From Brevipalpus yothersi (Eukaryota; Arthropoda; Arachnida; Trombidiformes; Tenuipalpidae), in NCBI GenBank assembly GCA_003956705.1, contig QZCP01000125.1, positions 1-64,000 of the forward strand: 64,000 nt of DNA, in the 5' to 3' direction. Positions 47,895-61,922 of this stretch are shown here, piece by piece. Both the position numbers and the translations under genes were made by a program. A model generated the notes under the pieces. The model made no database searches, had not been told where the DNA came from, and worked only from the letters and a program-made list of their open reading frames with translations. Each line of letters starts with the position of its first letter. The first letter of the stretch is position 1.

Positions 47895-49620
47895 TTCATT
47901 CTACATATGAATATAATATACTATCAGGTGAACAGAGAGTGAGAGGAAGACAATTTTTGTTGAGCACATAATCAAGGAATAATGGTGAAAAAGTGGTGCC
48001 TTTAGACGTGTTTCATGGATGTGGAGCGTAGACCATAATTTGTAGAAAGAAAGAAAGATAGAAAGAGAGAGAGAGAGCGAAAAAAGGCGAATCGAAGAGC
48101 ACGATAAGAGTAAGAAGAAGAAGATGAAGAAGGAGAAGAAGAAGAAGAAAAATCGGACAACAAAGATTGTGCATGATTTGAAATGGGAGTGAAAACATAA
48201 TAAAAAATGAATAGAAAATAGGAGGAAATATAACAGGTAATAATCGATTACGAGTCAATATTATTATATGAGAATCCACACACACACATATACACACACA
48301 AATTATATGATGATGAATATAAGTGTTCAGCCATCATACATGGCTTATGCATCAGCACAATAGCTCATCTTACCACACCTGAGATGCGAGAGAAAAAGCG
48401 TAAATTTTCATTCCTTTGCTCTGATATTTTATCGATGAAGAAGAAAAATTCCTTCTTTTTTCGCTCAATTTTCATTCAAGTGAGATCATTTCATACATAT
48501 AAATATTCGTTCAAAAGGAGAATATATATATATCTATATTCTGAAGAATTGGTTAGAAGAATGGAAGTGTATATTACTCAATAAGTCCCAATACATGTAC
48601 ACTCATACATGTATGTCTACAATCTGTGTGAGAGATAATGGACATGCTGCTTCTTTTTTCGAGAGAAAAAAAATCATCTCAAAATAGAGGGATAAATTTC
48701 TACTTGAAAATGGTATTCCTCTCGATAGTTCTCTCTCTTCTACTAAATACATGAATAAACACACAAACATAATCCAAAACAATCAGTTCGAGAGACTGTA
48801 GAGCAATCGTTTCTTTAACATTAGGTCTATTTTCAACTGAACTTTTTTTATTATTATTATTTCTTGACTCTCCTTCATCACTTGCTCTCTCTCTCTCCCT
48901 CTTCCTCTCAAGGGCTGATGTAAACAATGTTGTTTGCATAAATGAATGCTACCAATTTATTGACAAAAAGAGATCAGGTTAAAAAGGCTGAAGAGAGAGA
49001 GAGAGAGAGGAAAAAGTCCTATCACAACCGGGGCCCACTTAGTGCTGACTTCACTTTTTTTTTCGGCAGGACCACGTCAGAACGGATGCAGTTTTCAACA
49101 AAACGGGAACATCGATAGAGTGTGTGTGTAAGAGAAAGAGGCAACAAAAAAAAGGTGAGCAATCTATACACAATGTAAAGCCATCCGAAATGATGATTAT
49201 TGGCCCTCTGTTTTTGATCTGATATCGATAAGATTCTCTTTTCAAGTGGCCAATTTTGCAGGCTGCCGATGCTCTCTCTCTCTCTTGCTCAATTGGCTTG
49301 TAAAAAAGTGGACAAACTTTTGCTCTCTCAAATGCCAATCCTCAAGACACAAGTTACTCTCTCTCTCTCTCTCTCTCTTGGACTATTCTCTTTTGTATTT
49401 TAACACCACTCTAAAATGTTGAACAATCTTGTAAAACAAGCATTTTTTTACCTGCTCCTTTTGACTTGAGAAATGATGAACGATGAGAGAGAGATGAGAG
49501 ATGAGAGAGCTGATCGAGAATAATAAATGCTCAACAAAAAAGTGACTACCAACTTACTGGCCAGTTCAAGGCGTTCCAACAATATATATATACATACAGA
49601 CATAACAATGCTGATGGATT

Positions 49621-49666
<46 letters not shown>

Positions 49667-50554
49667 AATATCGATTACACTCTTCTTATTCCTCTCTTCG
49701 TCTTCTCGTTCTTGCCACTTTTATCATCTCACACTTGTCTGATGAATTTTTGGGTAAACAAAACATTTCCTCACTTTCGATAAATGCAAATTAGCCGAAT
49801 GAGTAAGCGAATTATTGTGTGCTTATATTTGTTTTGGGTATATATATACTATTCCAACAATCGTAGTTAGTAGTAGTAGTACATGTATTTGTGTGTGATT
49901 GCGCGCGCAAATTATTGGGTTCGATTTTTTCACGTTCTTGTGAATAAATGAGAGAGAGAGGATAACAAAAATGCACCATGAAGAAGAATAAGAAGCACAA
50001 ACTTAGACCAAGAAGAAGGTAAGAACAAGAAGAATAAGAAAAGGTAATGTAAAATGTGCATAAAATTTAGCATATTTTCAGCTAATATGACGAAAGAAAG
50101 TTAAGAGTATTGCAAAGGACATTGCTCATTGGAATGCACGAAAAATTATTTTTTTCTCTCTTTTTCTCTGTTTCAAAGTTTATTTGCAATGATCTTGGAA
50201 TGAGAGGAAGAGAGAAAATCATTTGGTTGGGAGGGAAAAAGATGATGGAAAAGAATAAGAAGAAGAAGAAAAAATCAGTAGTAGTCATCAAGATGATATT
50301 TTGGTGCATAAGTATTCACCTTAATACATGATGTTGCTCGAAAAAAATCCGGTAGACAGGCGAAAATATAAAATTAACATGATGATTTCATCGGAAAAAT
50401 GGGAGATATTCCACCAAATGATGAGAGGCTGTGTATATATGTATATGTGTGATCTTGAGCATCAAATCATTTCAAAACTATCCGATAGTCCATCATCTTA
50501 ATTCATCTTTTTTTTCGTCACTTTCTCTCTTTTCGTTCGCTGTCAAGAATTCAG

Positions 50555-50556
<2 letters not shown>

Positions 50557-50611
<55 letters not shown>
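50557..50611. repeat. (GA)n microsatellite
   Basis: A 55-bp GA run, followed directly by the GC-rich palindrome GGCGCGTGCC. Confidence 0.95.
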
Positions 50612-50613
<2 letters not shown>

Positions 50614-50987
50614 CACGGGCGCGTGCCAATCTCTCTCTCTCTTTCTCACTATTTTCGCCTTAAATTTTCCTGTCCTTCTTCTGGAATTTATTCTACAACT
50701 ATTACTACTAAATTCTTCTTCTTAGTCAGTTTCTCAATCACTCTCTCTCTCTCATTCACTTTCAAGTTTCTTCTTCTTATTATTTTTTTCCACTTTCAAA
50801 TCAATTTATTCTTATTACTATCGTCATCAATTCGATTTATTTTCAAATTGACCATCATCTTGTACACACACACAGCACCGAGAAAAGCTTATCGTTTTCA
50901 CCTTTGATTGCTTACATTGATAATTGATCATTTTTGGTGTACTCAAGAGGCAAAGAGAAAGAGTGAGAGATTGAATGATTCGTGTGA

Positions 50988-51051
50988 ATGTATTTCAACG
51001 CGTGCTGGCACGTATCAATCGATTTGACGTGCCAGTCGATTTTGAATACAT
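50988..51051. other. Imperfect hairpin, 64 bp
   Basis: Outer arms ATGTATT (50988-50994) and AATACAT (51045-51051) and inner arms CTGGCACGT (51005-51013) and ACGTGCCAG (51027-51035) are exact reverse complements. They enclose a 13-base loop and a partly G-U paired internal loop. The size and shape suit a small-RNA precursor or a palindromic protein site. No known microRNA was recognised. Confidence 0.45.
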
Positions 51052-52587
51052 AAAATGATCAAATTGAAGGAGAGAGAGGATAAGCAAACTCATCATTGAA
51101 GAATGAGATAGAAAAGATTGCTAATATCGGTGGCAAAATTAAAAGCGTGTATGGCACGAGTTGGGTCAATTTTGATAAAAATCGATTATAATACATCTTG
51201 TATGTGGATGTGTTGATGATTTTTTTACTTCAACCTTACTTCACTCAATACACTATGAGTGTATGTGTGTGTAAAGAATTATGCAAATCATATGTAAAAC
51301 ATTCATTTATCTTGGTGGTTCTGGTAGTTTTATCAAGCGCATTTTGGGTGCGGGATTTCAGGTTTACTCTTCTCATTTGGGCTTAATTCGCTTTGAAGTC
51401 CGTTGAGTGGCCTTATCGTTGTTCCGCATCTTATCTGGGTATATATCTGAAGAAAAATAAGAAGAGGTAGTGCAATATTTGAGATACAATTAGAATTCAT
51501 TATTCCATCATGTTTCATCTCTCTCTCTCTCTTCCGAATAGCAGGGCAATAAATGGATGAATTAAGTGATTAACAGATTTGGGCTCCCAAATACGTCAAT
51601 AGCCGGCGGGAATTGAGAGGCTATCTTGGTGGAGTGAGTGTTTCAAAATCTGATGAACGATCTGAATTTCATCATCATGAATCAGATTTGATGATAAAGA
51701 GGTGAGTGAGGATGATAAGATAGAGAGAGGGAGGGAAGCTGATAGAAAGATGAATCCTTTTTCTTCATCTTCTTGATCATGAGGATCAAATGATAAGCCA
51801 AGATGAATGAACTTGATCAGGCCACAATTGTGATGCTGATAACTTGACCGTTGATTTTGGCTATAAGTGTCAGAGTAGTAAGGCCAAAAGAAAATGTTGG
51901 CCAAGGTGGCAAGTGATAAGCTCACTAGGTGTATATAGTTTTAAGCCATTGAACAATCGTAATAATAGAGAGATGATGAAATTGGTAGCCATAGTGTTAT
52001 AAAACAATACAGAATGAATCCCATTTTGATGAAGGTGATTTGGAAGAATAAGAATGAGAGGAATGAATAGTTTCGATCGGAAGCCAGCATAATTTTTTCT
52101 TGACCTGAACTTTTTTTGATTGACTGAATCAAGTAGATCATCTTAGACAGTCAATCGATGAGAGTAAAACTAATACGAAAGATTTTCGCAATACGTAGTA
52201 ATAATAGTAAGTGGTAAGGTCAGAGATCATAATTTGAGATGATGTTCATCGGGATGAGGATTGAAATAAAAAAATCATCATCTTCTCTCTTTCTCTTCCT
52301 CTCGATTCTTGATCATCATTATCAACAGCTAAAATGGAAGTTCTCATCTCGCGCATACTGCTTTCAATGTATCAATCATCTTTGTGGTTAGCTTTGGAAT
52401 GATGCTTCCAAGCTTCACGAGTGCTTTCATTGATATAATTAAGATCTCAATCAGGATATAATTAATGGCTTAAATCATACGTGCGATAATCTTTACTTGG
52501 CACCGCAAGCTCAGATGATAGTAGTAATAGTAATACAGTATGAGCCATGTGGCGGTGGTGTTGGTGGTGGCTGCCACCATCATTGAA

Positions 52588-52589
<2 letters not shown>

Positions 52590-52682
<93 letters not shown>
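52590..52682. repeat. (GA)n microsatellite, longest gap-free tract
   Basis: A 93-bp uninterrupted GA run, directly after a GGTGGTGGTGG-type triplet patch. Confidence 0.95.
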
Positions 52683-52684
<2 letters not shown>

Positions 52685-53024
52685 TAAGCATTTTTCTCAA
52701 GACAATAGGAAAAAGAGTAACCATGAAAAGCTGTCACTACAGTGGCTTGTTAAGCCTTTTCGAAGGAATATGTGTGTCTGAAGCCTCACCAGATGAATGA
52801 AGCTGCTTTCTTCATCTCTCTCTCTCTCTTTCTTTCTTTCTTTTTGCTCTCTTTTTCATCGCTTACAAGCCTCAAATTAGAGTGTGTTAAGAAATGAATG
52901 AATGAATGCCAGTATATATGTGTGAATCTTTCTTCTTCTTATTCTTTTTCTCGATTCCATCATGCTCATGAAGCAGTAAACATGATGGCCATCGAGCTAG
53001 TAGTATAGCATTTTCGAAACTCGA

Positions 53025-53062
<38 letters not shown>

Positions 53063-53089
53063 ACTCTATTTTTCAAGGATATTCAGTCT

Positions 53090-53230
53090 ACCGTTTCGAC
53101 CAAATGGACAACCTCGCGCGCGCAAATCGCGATACAAAAATGCACGCGATCGTAGCTACGATTCGTTGGAACGTTTCGACAGTTGTTGTTCCTTATCATT
53201 TGGCTCACCAATTCGCAACGTTCGCTTGTC
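53090..53230. other. CpG-rich islet
   Basis: About 18 CpG dinucleotides in 140 bp, within a region where CpG is scarce. It includes CTCGCGCGCGCAAATCGCG (about 53113), the palindromic GATCGTAGCTACGATTCG (about 53148) and GCAACGTTCG (53215-53224). A 64-codon ORF (53104-53298, +) crosses it without any motif. It could be a promoter, enhancer core or degenerate element. Confidence 0.5.
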
Positions 53231-53710
53231 AAATTAGGCATCATGATGATGAGATTTTATGTGTGTATCACTATGTGACTGTTTCCAGGTACATGTGACG
53301 ATGGTTAAGGTAGAGAGAGAGCGAAAGAAATTATCTGGACTCTCTTTTTTTTCGGTGGGAAAACTTGACCAACTGGACATCAAGGAGAGAGAGAGACAGA
53401 TGATAATACATGTGATGAGGAGAGAGAGAAAGTTGATTGTGTCTTTATTTTCTGCTCTCTTTCTAGCATCAGAAAATTTTCTCTCCTTTTTTTTTCCTTT
53501 TCCTCAACACTAATATTGGAGGGTGAAGAGAGGAGAGAGAAAAATAAATGGCATTTTAATTAATGGGATGAATCAGGCTCAAATTATTTATCACACACAC
53601 ACACATTTTGCGGTCTGAGGTCAGATTTTTATTATGGAAAATAAGTTGTGAGTTAAGTGAAATATAAGAGAGATGAGATGATATTTTTTCATGAATACCT
53701 TGCAAGGTGC

Positions 53711-53713
<3 letters not shown>

Positions 53714-53795
<82 letters not shown>

Positions 53796-54026
53796 NNNNN
53801 NNNNNNNNNNNNNNNNNNNNNNNNNNNNNNNNNNNNNNNNNNNNNNNNNNNNNNNNNNNNNNNNNNNNNNNNNNNNNNNNNNNNNNNNNNNNNNNNNNNN
53901 NNNNNNNNNNNNNNNNNNNNNNNNNNNNNNNNNNNNNNNNNNNNNNNNNNNNNNNNNNNNNNNNNNNNNNNNNNNNNNNNNNNNNNNNNNNNNNNNNNNN
54001 NNNNNNNNNNNNNNNNNNNNNNNNNN

Positions 54027-54090
<64 letters not shown>
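53714..54090. repeat. (GA)n array with a 231-base assembly gap
   Basis: Pure GA runs of 82 bp (53714-53795) and 64 bp (54027-54090) flank a run of N at 53796-54026. The gap is almost surely more GA repeat that could not be assembled. The true length is unknown. Confidence 0.9.
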
Positions 54091-54092
<2 letters not shown>

Positions 54093-56013
54093 AGAAAGAA
54101 AAATTTGGATTCGAGGTGAGATAGAAAAGAGAAAGATAAAGTTCTTGCTTTGGGAGATATTCGTGAATCTGGAGAAGGTTTCAGGAAGGAAATAAAGAAT
54201 GAAAAATATATATGATAGAATGAGAATGACATTATAAACTAGGGCTTTAATGAAGAAAGAGAAAGAGAGAGAAAAATATTCAATTGAAACATGTGTTTGT
54301 AGTTAAATACGAAGGACATTGTGCATTTTCTGCCTTTCTTATCAATTACTTTCCATTCCATTCCGTATATTGTGTATATCTACTTGCTAATAGGTGCATG
54401 GTGATGATACAGCTTTCTTTTTCTCAGTTCATTATATTAGGAAAAATTTTGTCTTGAAAAAATCATATACACATGTACAGGTATTAGGTTTCCACTGGAC
54501 AAGATAAACTCGTGTGTTGAAAAATTGTCATTGGAAAAGAATGATGATGTTGTTAATGCTTAACGGATGGCTAAGTTGGTCATTGAGTAACCAAAACTGA
54601 GAAACACATTAACGATTCAATGAATAATAATAATGATAATATTATATTTTTTTCAAGAATTTCTCTCTCTCTCTTCTTTTTAATCGTGTTTCATGTTAGC
54701 CACAATGTTATCAAAATCATTTCCACTCTCACACACAAGCATCTCACTGTCGTGCTGATGTATTGTTCAAAATGTTGAATGATGCGAATCAGAGAACAAA
54801 TTCAATGATTATATCCAGTGTTTCTCATGTAGCTATTTGGAAAAAAAAGAAGTGGAATCTATCCTCTTTAGTGTTGAATGAATTTTTGATTCCTCTCCCT
54901 TTTACATGCATGTTATTGTCATCGGTAAAAAGAACAAAACTATTCCATTGATACCCTTTTCTTCTTGGAAGATTCACCTTGATTCAAAATTGACACAAGA
55001 ATTTTATCGTCAATCTTCCTCATTCAGTGTCCACATGCATACATACAATCATAAATACACCAGTATACATATATTATCGAACATTTTCTCTCTCTCTCTC
55101 TCTCTCTCTCTCTGATCTATGAATGTTGAACAAGAGAGAGATAGAATCAGCTTTCTCTCTCTCATGACACTGAGAAGCTCATAAGTTTTCTCATCCATTT
55201 CTTGCTTACTGGCTCTGATATATTCGAATTTGAAATATATCTTGTGGTGACTTGAATGACGAGCATGGTGAGTGAGCTGGATTTTAAAATAGATGAACGT
55301 CAAATACAAGGACATATCCACACACACATAAATATATATATTTCCACTTTGATGAGCGAGAGAGAGAGAGAGCGGAAAAAAATCATCCAAACGATCTGAA
55401 ATGCTCCTCGAAAATCGCCCCCTTAACGTACCTTTCTTATAAAAACCACACAACCTCACACGCTCGCCCATTCATTTACTATCTTAATTCGCTTCCTTCG
55501 ATCTCAATGAGTATGAATATGAATATGAATATGATTCTCAATTGAATGCTAAATATTCATTCGTATCACTTTCTTGGAATCCCTCTCTCTCTTTCTTTAA
55601 GCTTCACTAAAATGATGTCCTTTACCAAAGAGATTTCCACAATCGGAACTCGATCGAGTACGCGCCTTTTTTGAAAGCGCGCGAATTTGCTATTAGGAAG
55701 GCTCCGCTAAGTGCCAAGAGAGAGAGAAAGAAGTGCTAATCAAGAGATATACTGTTATTGGCGCGAGCGATTCGAGCGAGGCCACAAAAAGAAAATCTTT
55801 TTCGTTCTCTTTTGGAGGCCACAAAACATCGATGAAGCTCAAATTAGACCAAACAATAGATTGTGAGCGAGAAGAAACTGCTGTATCTAGCGTGTGTGTG
55901 TGTGAGCCACCATTAAATCGCTCACAAGATTTTCTCATTATTATCATTTTTCCAAAATTTCAACTCCCTCCATGAGAGTGGAAGAAATAGAGAGAGAGAA
56001 CCGGATAGAGAGC

Positions 56014-56015
<2 letters not shown>

Positions 56016-56065
<50 letters not shown>
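56016..56065. repeat. (CT)n microsatellite
   Basis: A 50-bp CT run. A (GA)n run of similar size lies 250 bp to the right. Confidence 0.95.
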
Positions 56066-56068
<3 letters not shown>

Positions 56069-56309
56069 ATCGTGAGCGGTTTGTAAGCGATAGGAAGCGT
56101 GATTCACAGTAAATCACGGTCTCTAATATTTAATTAATCAAATAACAGTTTGATTAATTTTTATGAGATGAAGAGAGAGAAAGAGAAGGAAGAGAGATAT
56201 AACAGAATCAACTATCTCACCTTTCTCTTCTTCTTTTTTCTTCTTCAGCAACTTATATCTTCCTTCCTTTTCTGGGTATATAACAAGAGAGAGAGAGAGC
56301 GACCTTTTT

Positions 56310-56311
<2 letters not shown>

Positions 56312-56374
<63 letters not shown>
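56312..56374. repeat. (GA)n microsatellite
   Basis: A 63-bp GA run, in opposite orientation to the one at 56016-56065. Confidence 0.95.
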
Positions 56375-56377
<3 letters not shown>

Positions 56378-57002
56378 TTTCTGTCTTCATCTTGAAGCAT
56401 TTTTTATTTTCTCATCATCATATCTTCTCCTGTTATTCTTATTCCTCTTCCTTCCCGCTTCATTCATTTGGCATGGATAAGTTTGATTCAATTACCTTAA
56501 TCATGATCTTTCTCCGTTTTACTTTACCAATAAATGATTAACTGATAATTTTCTTCTTCTTCATCTTCTTCTTCGCCTTCTATCACTATACTCTCGATTC
56601 AGATTTATGTATACATGCACTTGAACAGCAAACACACATACACTCACATGCACACGCACAAGGATCAAAATTTTTGAGCTCATTTTTCATGATCGCAATA
56701 GTCATTCTTCATAAATTATGGCCACTGATTCTGATGCTCACTACTTTGGATAGATGGATGAAGAAAGAGAGAAGGAATAATTCTCCAAGATATTCGAAGC
56801 CATCCGTCAATCTAAATCTGGTCACAGAGAGAGAGAGAGAAAGCTTGAGATAGAGAGACAGAGTGCATGATAAGTAGCTGAGCAGATTGAATAGATCATG
56901 AGTGCATATTATCAAACCTGCCATGCGATTATCTTGGGGTGTCCATGTTCATTGAAATCAGGAATCAGAGCGATGAGGGAGAGAAAGAAGATCAAAAAAG
57001 TC

Positions 57003-57004
<2 letters not shown>

Positions 57005-57049
<45 letters not shown>
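57005..57049. repeat. (GA)n microsatellite
   Basis: A 45-bp GA run. Confidence 0.95.
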
Positions 57050-57055
<6 letters not shown>

Positions 57056-57767
57056 CAAAGATGGTAATAAAAATGAAAATTTAAAGTGATCGGAATTGAA
57101 AATGTTCAAGATCACCATGTGTGTGTGCCGAGGCATTTGGGAGGAATCCGAATTTATCCGATGAATGAGCGAAAAGAGAGCGAGAGAAAAAAAAATCAAA
57201 AACTATTTCACATTGGACGATATAAGATCATGAAATCGTGAAATATTCTCATCGATATGCATTCAGAATTGGAGAAGAGAGAGAGCGAGAGATAAAGATT
57301 TCCTCAGTGAGAGAAACTTTTCCTCTCTCTTTTGCCAGAATCATTCTGTTTGACTCACTTGTATTCCCTACTTTATTCCCTTGCTCCCATGTTAAGGCAC
57401 ATGTGAGCCATCATCACGAAATGTAAGAGAAAAGTGAATACCAAATGTGTGTGTGTGTAAGTGTATTCATATTGTGGACTTGATTTAGGGAATATAAAAG
57501 AAGAAGGTGATCTGGTTTACCTTGCAATTCGGGCTTCTTCTCTCATTCCCTAAAGAAGACTATTTTTCGAATAGAAAGAGAGAAAGAAAGAGAAAGAAAG
57601 AGAGAGAGAATCAAGTTTTCTTGATATACATGATGTTACCTTGACACTGGCTCACTTGCCACACTTTCTATTTCTTTCTCTCTCTCTCTTTTGGTAAGCT
57701 TACGGTAGTTAAATTTTTGCACCATCAAACTTCCTTTTTAGCATCGGCAAGGAATTGAATTAAGTGA

Positions 57768-57816
57768 ACAACAACAACAACAACAGCAACAGCAGCAACA
57801 GTAATAGTAATAGTAG
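57768..57816. repeat. Compound triplet repeat (AAC, AGC, AGT)
   Basis: AAC units pass into AGC-containing and then AAT/AGT units, ending in TAGTAGTTGTTGC, which folds back on the start of the run. Confidence 0.85.
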
Positions 57817-58854
57817 TTGTTGCAGGTAACGTTTAATGTGTATAAGAAAGTAATAAGAAAGTGAAAGTGATTGAGAGCACGAAAAACGGTAGCAAAAGTT
57901 TTATGGATCTCTCTCTCTCTCTTACTTTTACTCATAATGTGTAGGAAAGTTGAAGAGAGAGAGAGAGAGAGCCTTTTTATCGTACCACGTTCCAATGATT
58001 CTGATAATCGTTGACGATCTGGAATGTTTCCGAGAAAGAGAAATTCTTTTTTGACCATGAAAAAAGAAATATTCGTCATCTTCACTAAGTGTTTAGATTA
58101 TGCACCTTTTTTTTCTTCCTTCTTATCAAAAATTTTGATAGATAAAATTCAATTCAAAAGGCTTTTGGATGGTGTAGTTTGATGGGCACTGTGTGTGTAG
58201 GCCGGCAATGCTGTTGGAATGGTAATAGTGTTGATGATCACAATTCAGAGTATTGTGATGATTATGATGATTGTGTTGAGCAATAAAAGAAAAATGATGC
58301 AAGGAGCAAGAATGCAAATAAAATGGAAACAAATCGGAATCAACTATAAAGTGGGCAAAAATCTTCTTTTATCATTCAATTAGTTAACATTCATCTCTCT
58401 CTCTTTCTCTCTCCCTTTTTCACACATCTCTACTATTATTTAAACAATTCAATTCAATCCAACAGCAAATCAATTCAGTTACGGATATTCACCAAATGTT
58501 TTGTTCACCCTTGCACATGGGTCAAATTTTGGGTATGAATATTGATTAGTGATGATCAATATCCATTCGAATACTAATGGCCACTCACCGGGACCTTTGA
58601 CCGAAATATTTGGCCATACTCACACTTTCAAGGCAATTATCGGGTGTGAACCGAAAGCAAAAAAAAAGACCCATTCAGTAAGTCAAGATCAATAATACAA
58701 TCGGCAATATTCTCGCCCAAGTGAGAGAGAGAGAGAGGAAGAATATTGATGTGATCGATATCCGAAAAGGGCATCCAAAAAGGCCAACATTTTTGTTTCT
58801 CTCTCGTCTTACACTCACTCGTTAGCGTTAAGATGTGAAAAGAGAGAAAATAGT

Positions 58855-58901
<47 letters not shown>

Positions 58902-59955
58902 ACGTCCGATAGATGGATAGATGCTAATTTACTTTGACCGGTAAGTCTCCTCCGGTATGTGTTATGTAAAAAATCTTGGGCCCAAAATGAGCCCTATTGT
59001 AAACACATTCTCTCTCGTCCGATGGCCAATCGAGAGAGAAAGAGAGAAAGAGAGAAAGAGAGAGAGAGAGAGAGCCTCTACCTTGCTCTTTAAACTCGTT
59101 TCTCATCTCTATGAACAATAAAACAGATAAAATTTACCATAGACATGTTAAGCCCCCAATAGCAATAGAGAAGTAAAGAGAGAGAGAAGCCCTTTTCGTT
59201 ATTGTACTTCTCTTTCTCTATGCCTCTTGTTAACGTATGATGATGATACTTACGCTCTCAATGTTACAACAACCAGTTTTACTGGATGATAAAAGCTGTC
59301 AACCATTCGATTATCTATTGGAACAAGAGGAACAAGAGGAATAAGGAATAGAATGAGAATAACCAATGCGAAGTAATAGTTGAAGAAGTAGAAGAAGTAG
59401 GAGAAGAAAACAAGAGAGAATAATATCATCTTTTTTTTCCTCCCGCTTTTGATCAGACTAGCATTGATACAACTTTTATCAACTGTCAGAAAAAAATGAA
59501 TTCCAAGAAGCTGGAGAGAGATGGAAGAAGCACAAGTAAGATGGAAAAAATTGCGGTTCTCCTTCCGATTTCACTAATTGATCCTCTTTATCACTTACAC
59601 ACACACGCTTGTGGCTATTTTATGGCCTCCAAAATTGATGTAGAGTGAAAGGAGGAGAAGAGAGAGAGATAATTTTTTTTGGGGCCACAGAATCAAGACC
59701 AAATTTTGGTGTATTGTGATGAAGACTCACTCAGAATAGCCATGATATTATTCTCTCTCTCTTTCTTTCTTTTTCTTTATCCAAAATCATTCACACTTGA
59801 ACACTTCCCACTTGTATCACTTGTCTATCATCAGAACCAGAACATCACATCATCTTATGGAAGTGGAAGAAAGAGAGAGAGAGAGAAAAAAAGTTTGAGT
59901 GAATGCTAAAAGGAGAAGAAGAAGAAGAGGAGGTGGAGGAGGAAGGATAACATTG

Positions 59956-60002
59956 CAACGTTCGAGGTTTGTTCATTCGTTCGAACGAAGTAACGAACGT
60001 TG
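59956..60002. other. CpG-rich nested palindrome
   Basis: CAACGTTCG (59956-59964) and CGAACGTTG (59994-60002) are exact reverse complements. Between them lies the perfect palindrome CGTTCGAACG (59978-59987). The same GCAACGTTCG core occurs in the CpG islet at 53215. Confidence 0.6.
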
Positions 60003-60010
60003 GTCGGTGT

Positions 60011-60042
<32 letters not shown>

Positions 60043-60510
60043 GGAAGCGATCAAGTTGAGAAGATGGAAGAGCGAAAAAGTAACAAGTGAGAGCGATAAA
60101 AGAAAAGATGCTTAATAAGAACAAGGTCATCTACCTGGAATGCCTTGTAAGGTGAATTGGCTTCAATTCTAATTCTCTTTCTTTTTTTTTCGTAGGACAA
60201 TCATCGTCATCTTCTTATACATGAACATGTATATATGAGTGAGTGTGTATTTGTGTATATATGTATCTACCTGTATCTACCTGAAGAGGGAGAGAGAGAG
60301 AGAGAGAGAGGTAAGAATAATCGGGCATTTTGAGCCGCATCCTTGATATGTTGAGAGAAAGAGATTTTTCGATTCTTATTCATTTTGGTTTCCCATTTTT
60401 TTCCTCTCATACATCTTATTGGAATCCTTGGTCTTCATCTTACACACACACAACACTCGCTCGATCATTCATTTGATTCTTTTTTATTTTCACTCTCTCT
60501 CTCTCACTGA

Positions 60511-60553
60511 CTATCTATCTATCTATCGTTCGTTCGTTCGTTCGTTCATTCAT
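60511..60553. repeat. Compound tetranucleotide repeat
   Basis: (CTAT)n passes into (CGTT)n and then (CATT)n, a single-register 4-bp repeat whose unit changes twice. The middle part is CpG-bearing. Confidence 0.85.
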
Positions 60554-60632
60554 TTTCTATTGTCTTGTGATCGATAATCGCAATCATTTTCATATTAAAA
60601 GGCCACTTTTCCTCCAATTCATTCCCATTTTT

Positions 60633-60668
<36 letters not shown>

Positions 60669-60922
60669 TTTCCAGTGCCAATCTTCTTCTTATCGTCCAG
60701 GTAAATATATTCACTCTCATTTATTATTATTATTTTTTATTTATCATCTTTCTATTTCTCTCTCATCACGGCTTGCCACAGCTTGCTCAAGATCACAGAG
60801 TCGAGACATGAAAAGATAAAATATCGAACACACACACATACTGCATACTGCATATTGAAGAGTAGAGAAAATTCTTCTTCTTCTTAGCACAATAACACAC
60901 ATAAAAAGTGGAGGCAGCAGCA

Positions 60923-60924
<2 letters not shown>

Positions 60925-60973
<49 letters not shown>
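60925..60973. repeat. (CT)n microsatellite
   Basis: A 49-bp CT run. A (GA)n run lies 208 bp to the right. Confidence 0.95.
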
Positions 60974-60977
<4 letters not shown>

Positions 60978-61175
60978 GGTCACAATATCATTATTTGAGC
61001 CGAAAAACAGTCCAATTAAGCGTCATCATCATGAATCTTTTCTTTAGCTTTTCCAATAACATTTCTTCCTCTTCACATACTACTACTTATATATACCTTC
61101 TCTACCTGCCATAACACACATTTCAATTTTTACATTCGATGACTTTGGTCTACTTTCACTTTCAAGTTCATCGCA

Positions 61176-61180
<5 letters not shown>

Positions 61181-61224
<44 letters not shown>
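61181..61224. repeat. (GA)n microsatellite
   Basis: A 44-bp GA run, in opposite orientation to the run at 60925. Confidence 0.95.
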
Positions 61225-61228
<4 letters not shown>

Positions 61229-61830
61229 TTAAAATTGATGAATAATATTTTCTATCTCTCCATGAAAGCTGAAGCTTGCGTGCCTGACGATTGAAAGAAT
61301 ATAGCGTGAACATTAAAATTGACATCTTTCTTTCTCTCTCTCTTTCTTTCTTACTCTTCAATTGGCGACACATCTTCGGCTATCTGATGATATATTCCAA
61401 AACGCCCGCCACCATCACCACCACCACCACCTATCCATAATGTGCCATGCATTCCAATATTTTTTTCGGACCATTCGAAAAATGCGTTACTGATCATGAT
61501 TGCGTGTGTGTGTGTTGGTGTGTATATGTGTTCATGTAACTGTACAGTGTGGTTGTGTGAGTGTTGAATGTGATTCAAGAGTATGAAGCTCATTTTTTTT
61601 TTGGTGAGAGAGAGAGAGAGAGAAAGTTTTTTAATACCAATTCGACAAAAATTTGTGTCAATGTCAAATATTCGCTCACCTTACAAGACATTCATATATA
61701 TACGCATCATTTTTCGCAATGATGAAAGTGAAAAATTCGGATAAAAAAGATGCTAGTCATATTTAATCGTATTTGATGCGATCATTCTTCTTCCTCCTTC
61801 TTTCTCCTCTCAACTCCCACTCTATTCGAA

Positions 61831-61834
<4 letters not shown>

Positions 61835-61908
<74 letters not shown>

Positions 61909-61922
61909 TCTCTCTCTCTCTC
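61835..61922. repeat. (CT)n microsatellite with one interruption
   Basis: A 70-bp CT run, a TCC break at about 61905, and a further 15 bp of CT. Confidence 0.95.

Noticed and set aside
53621..54232. Long open frames on both strands (up to 203 codons)
   Set aside because: They exist only because GA/CT repeats and N run open in every frame; the residues are RERERE or SLSLSL.
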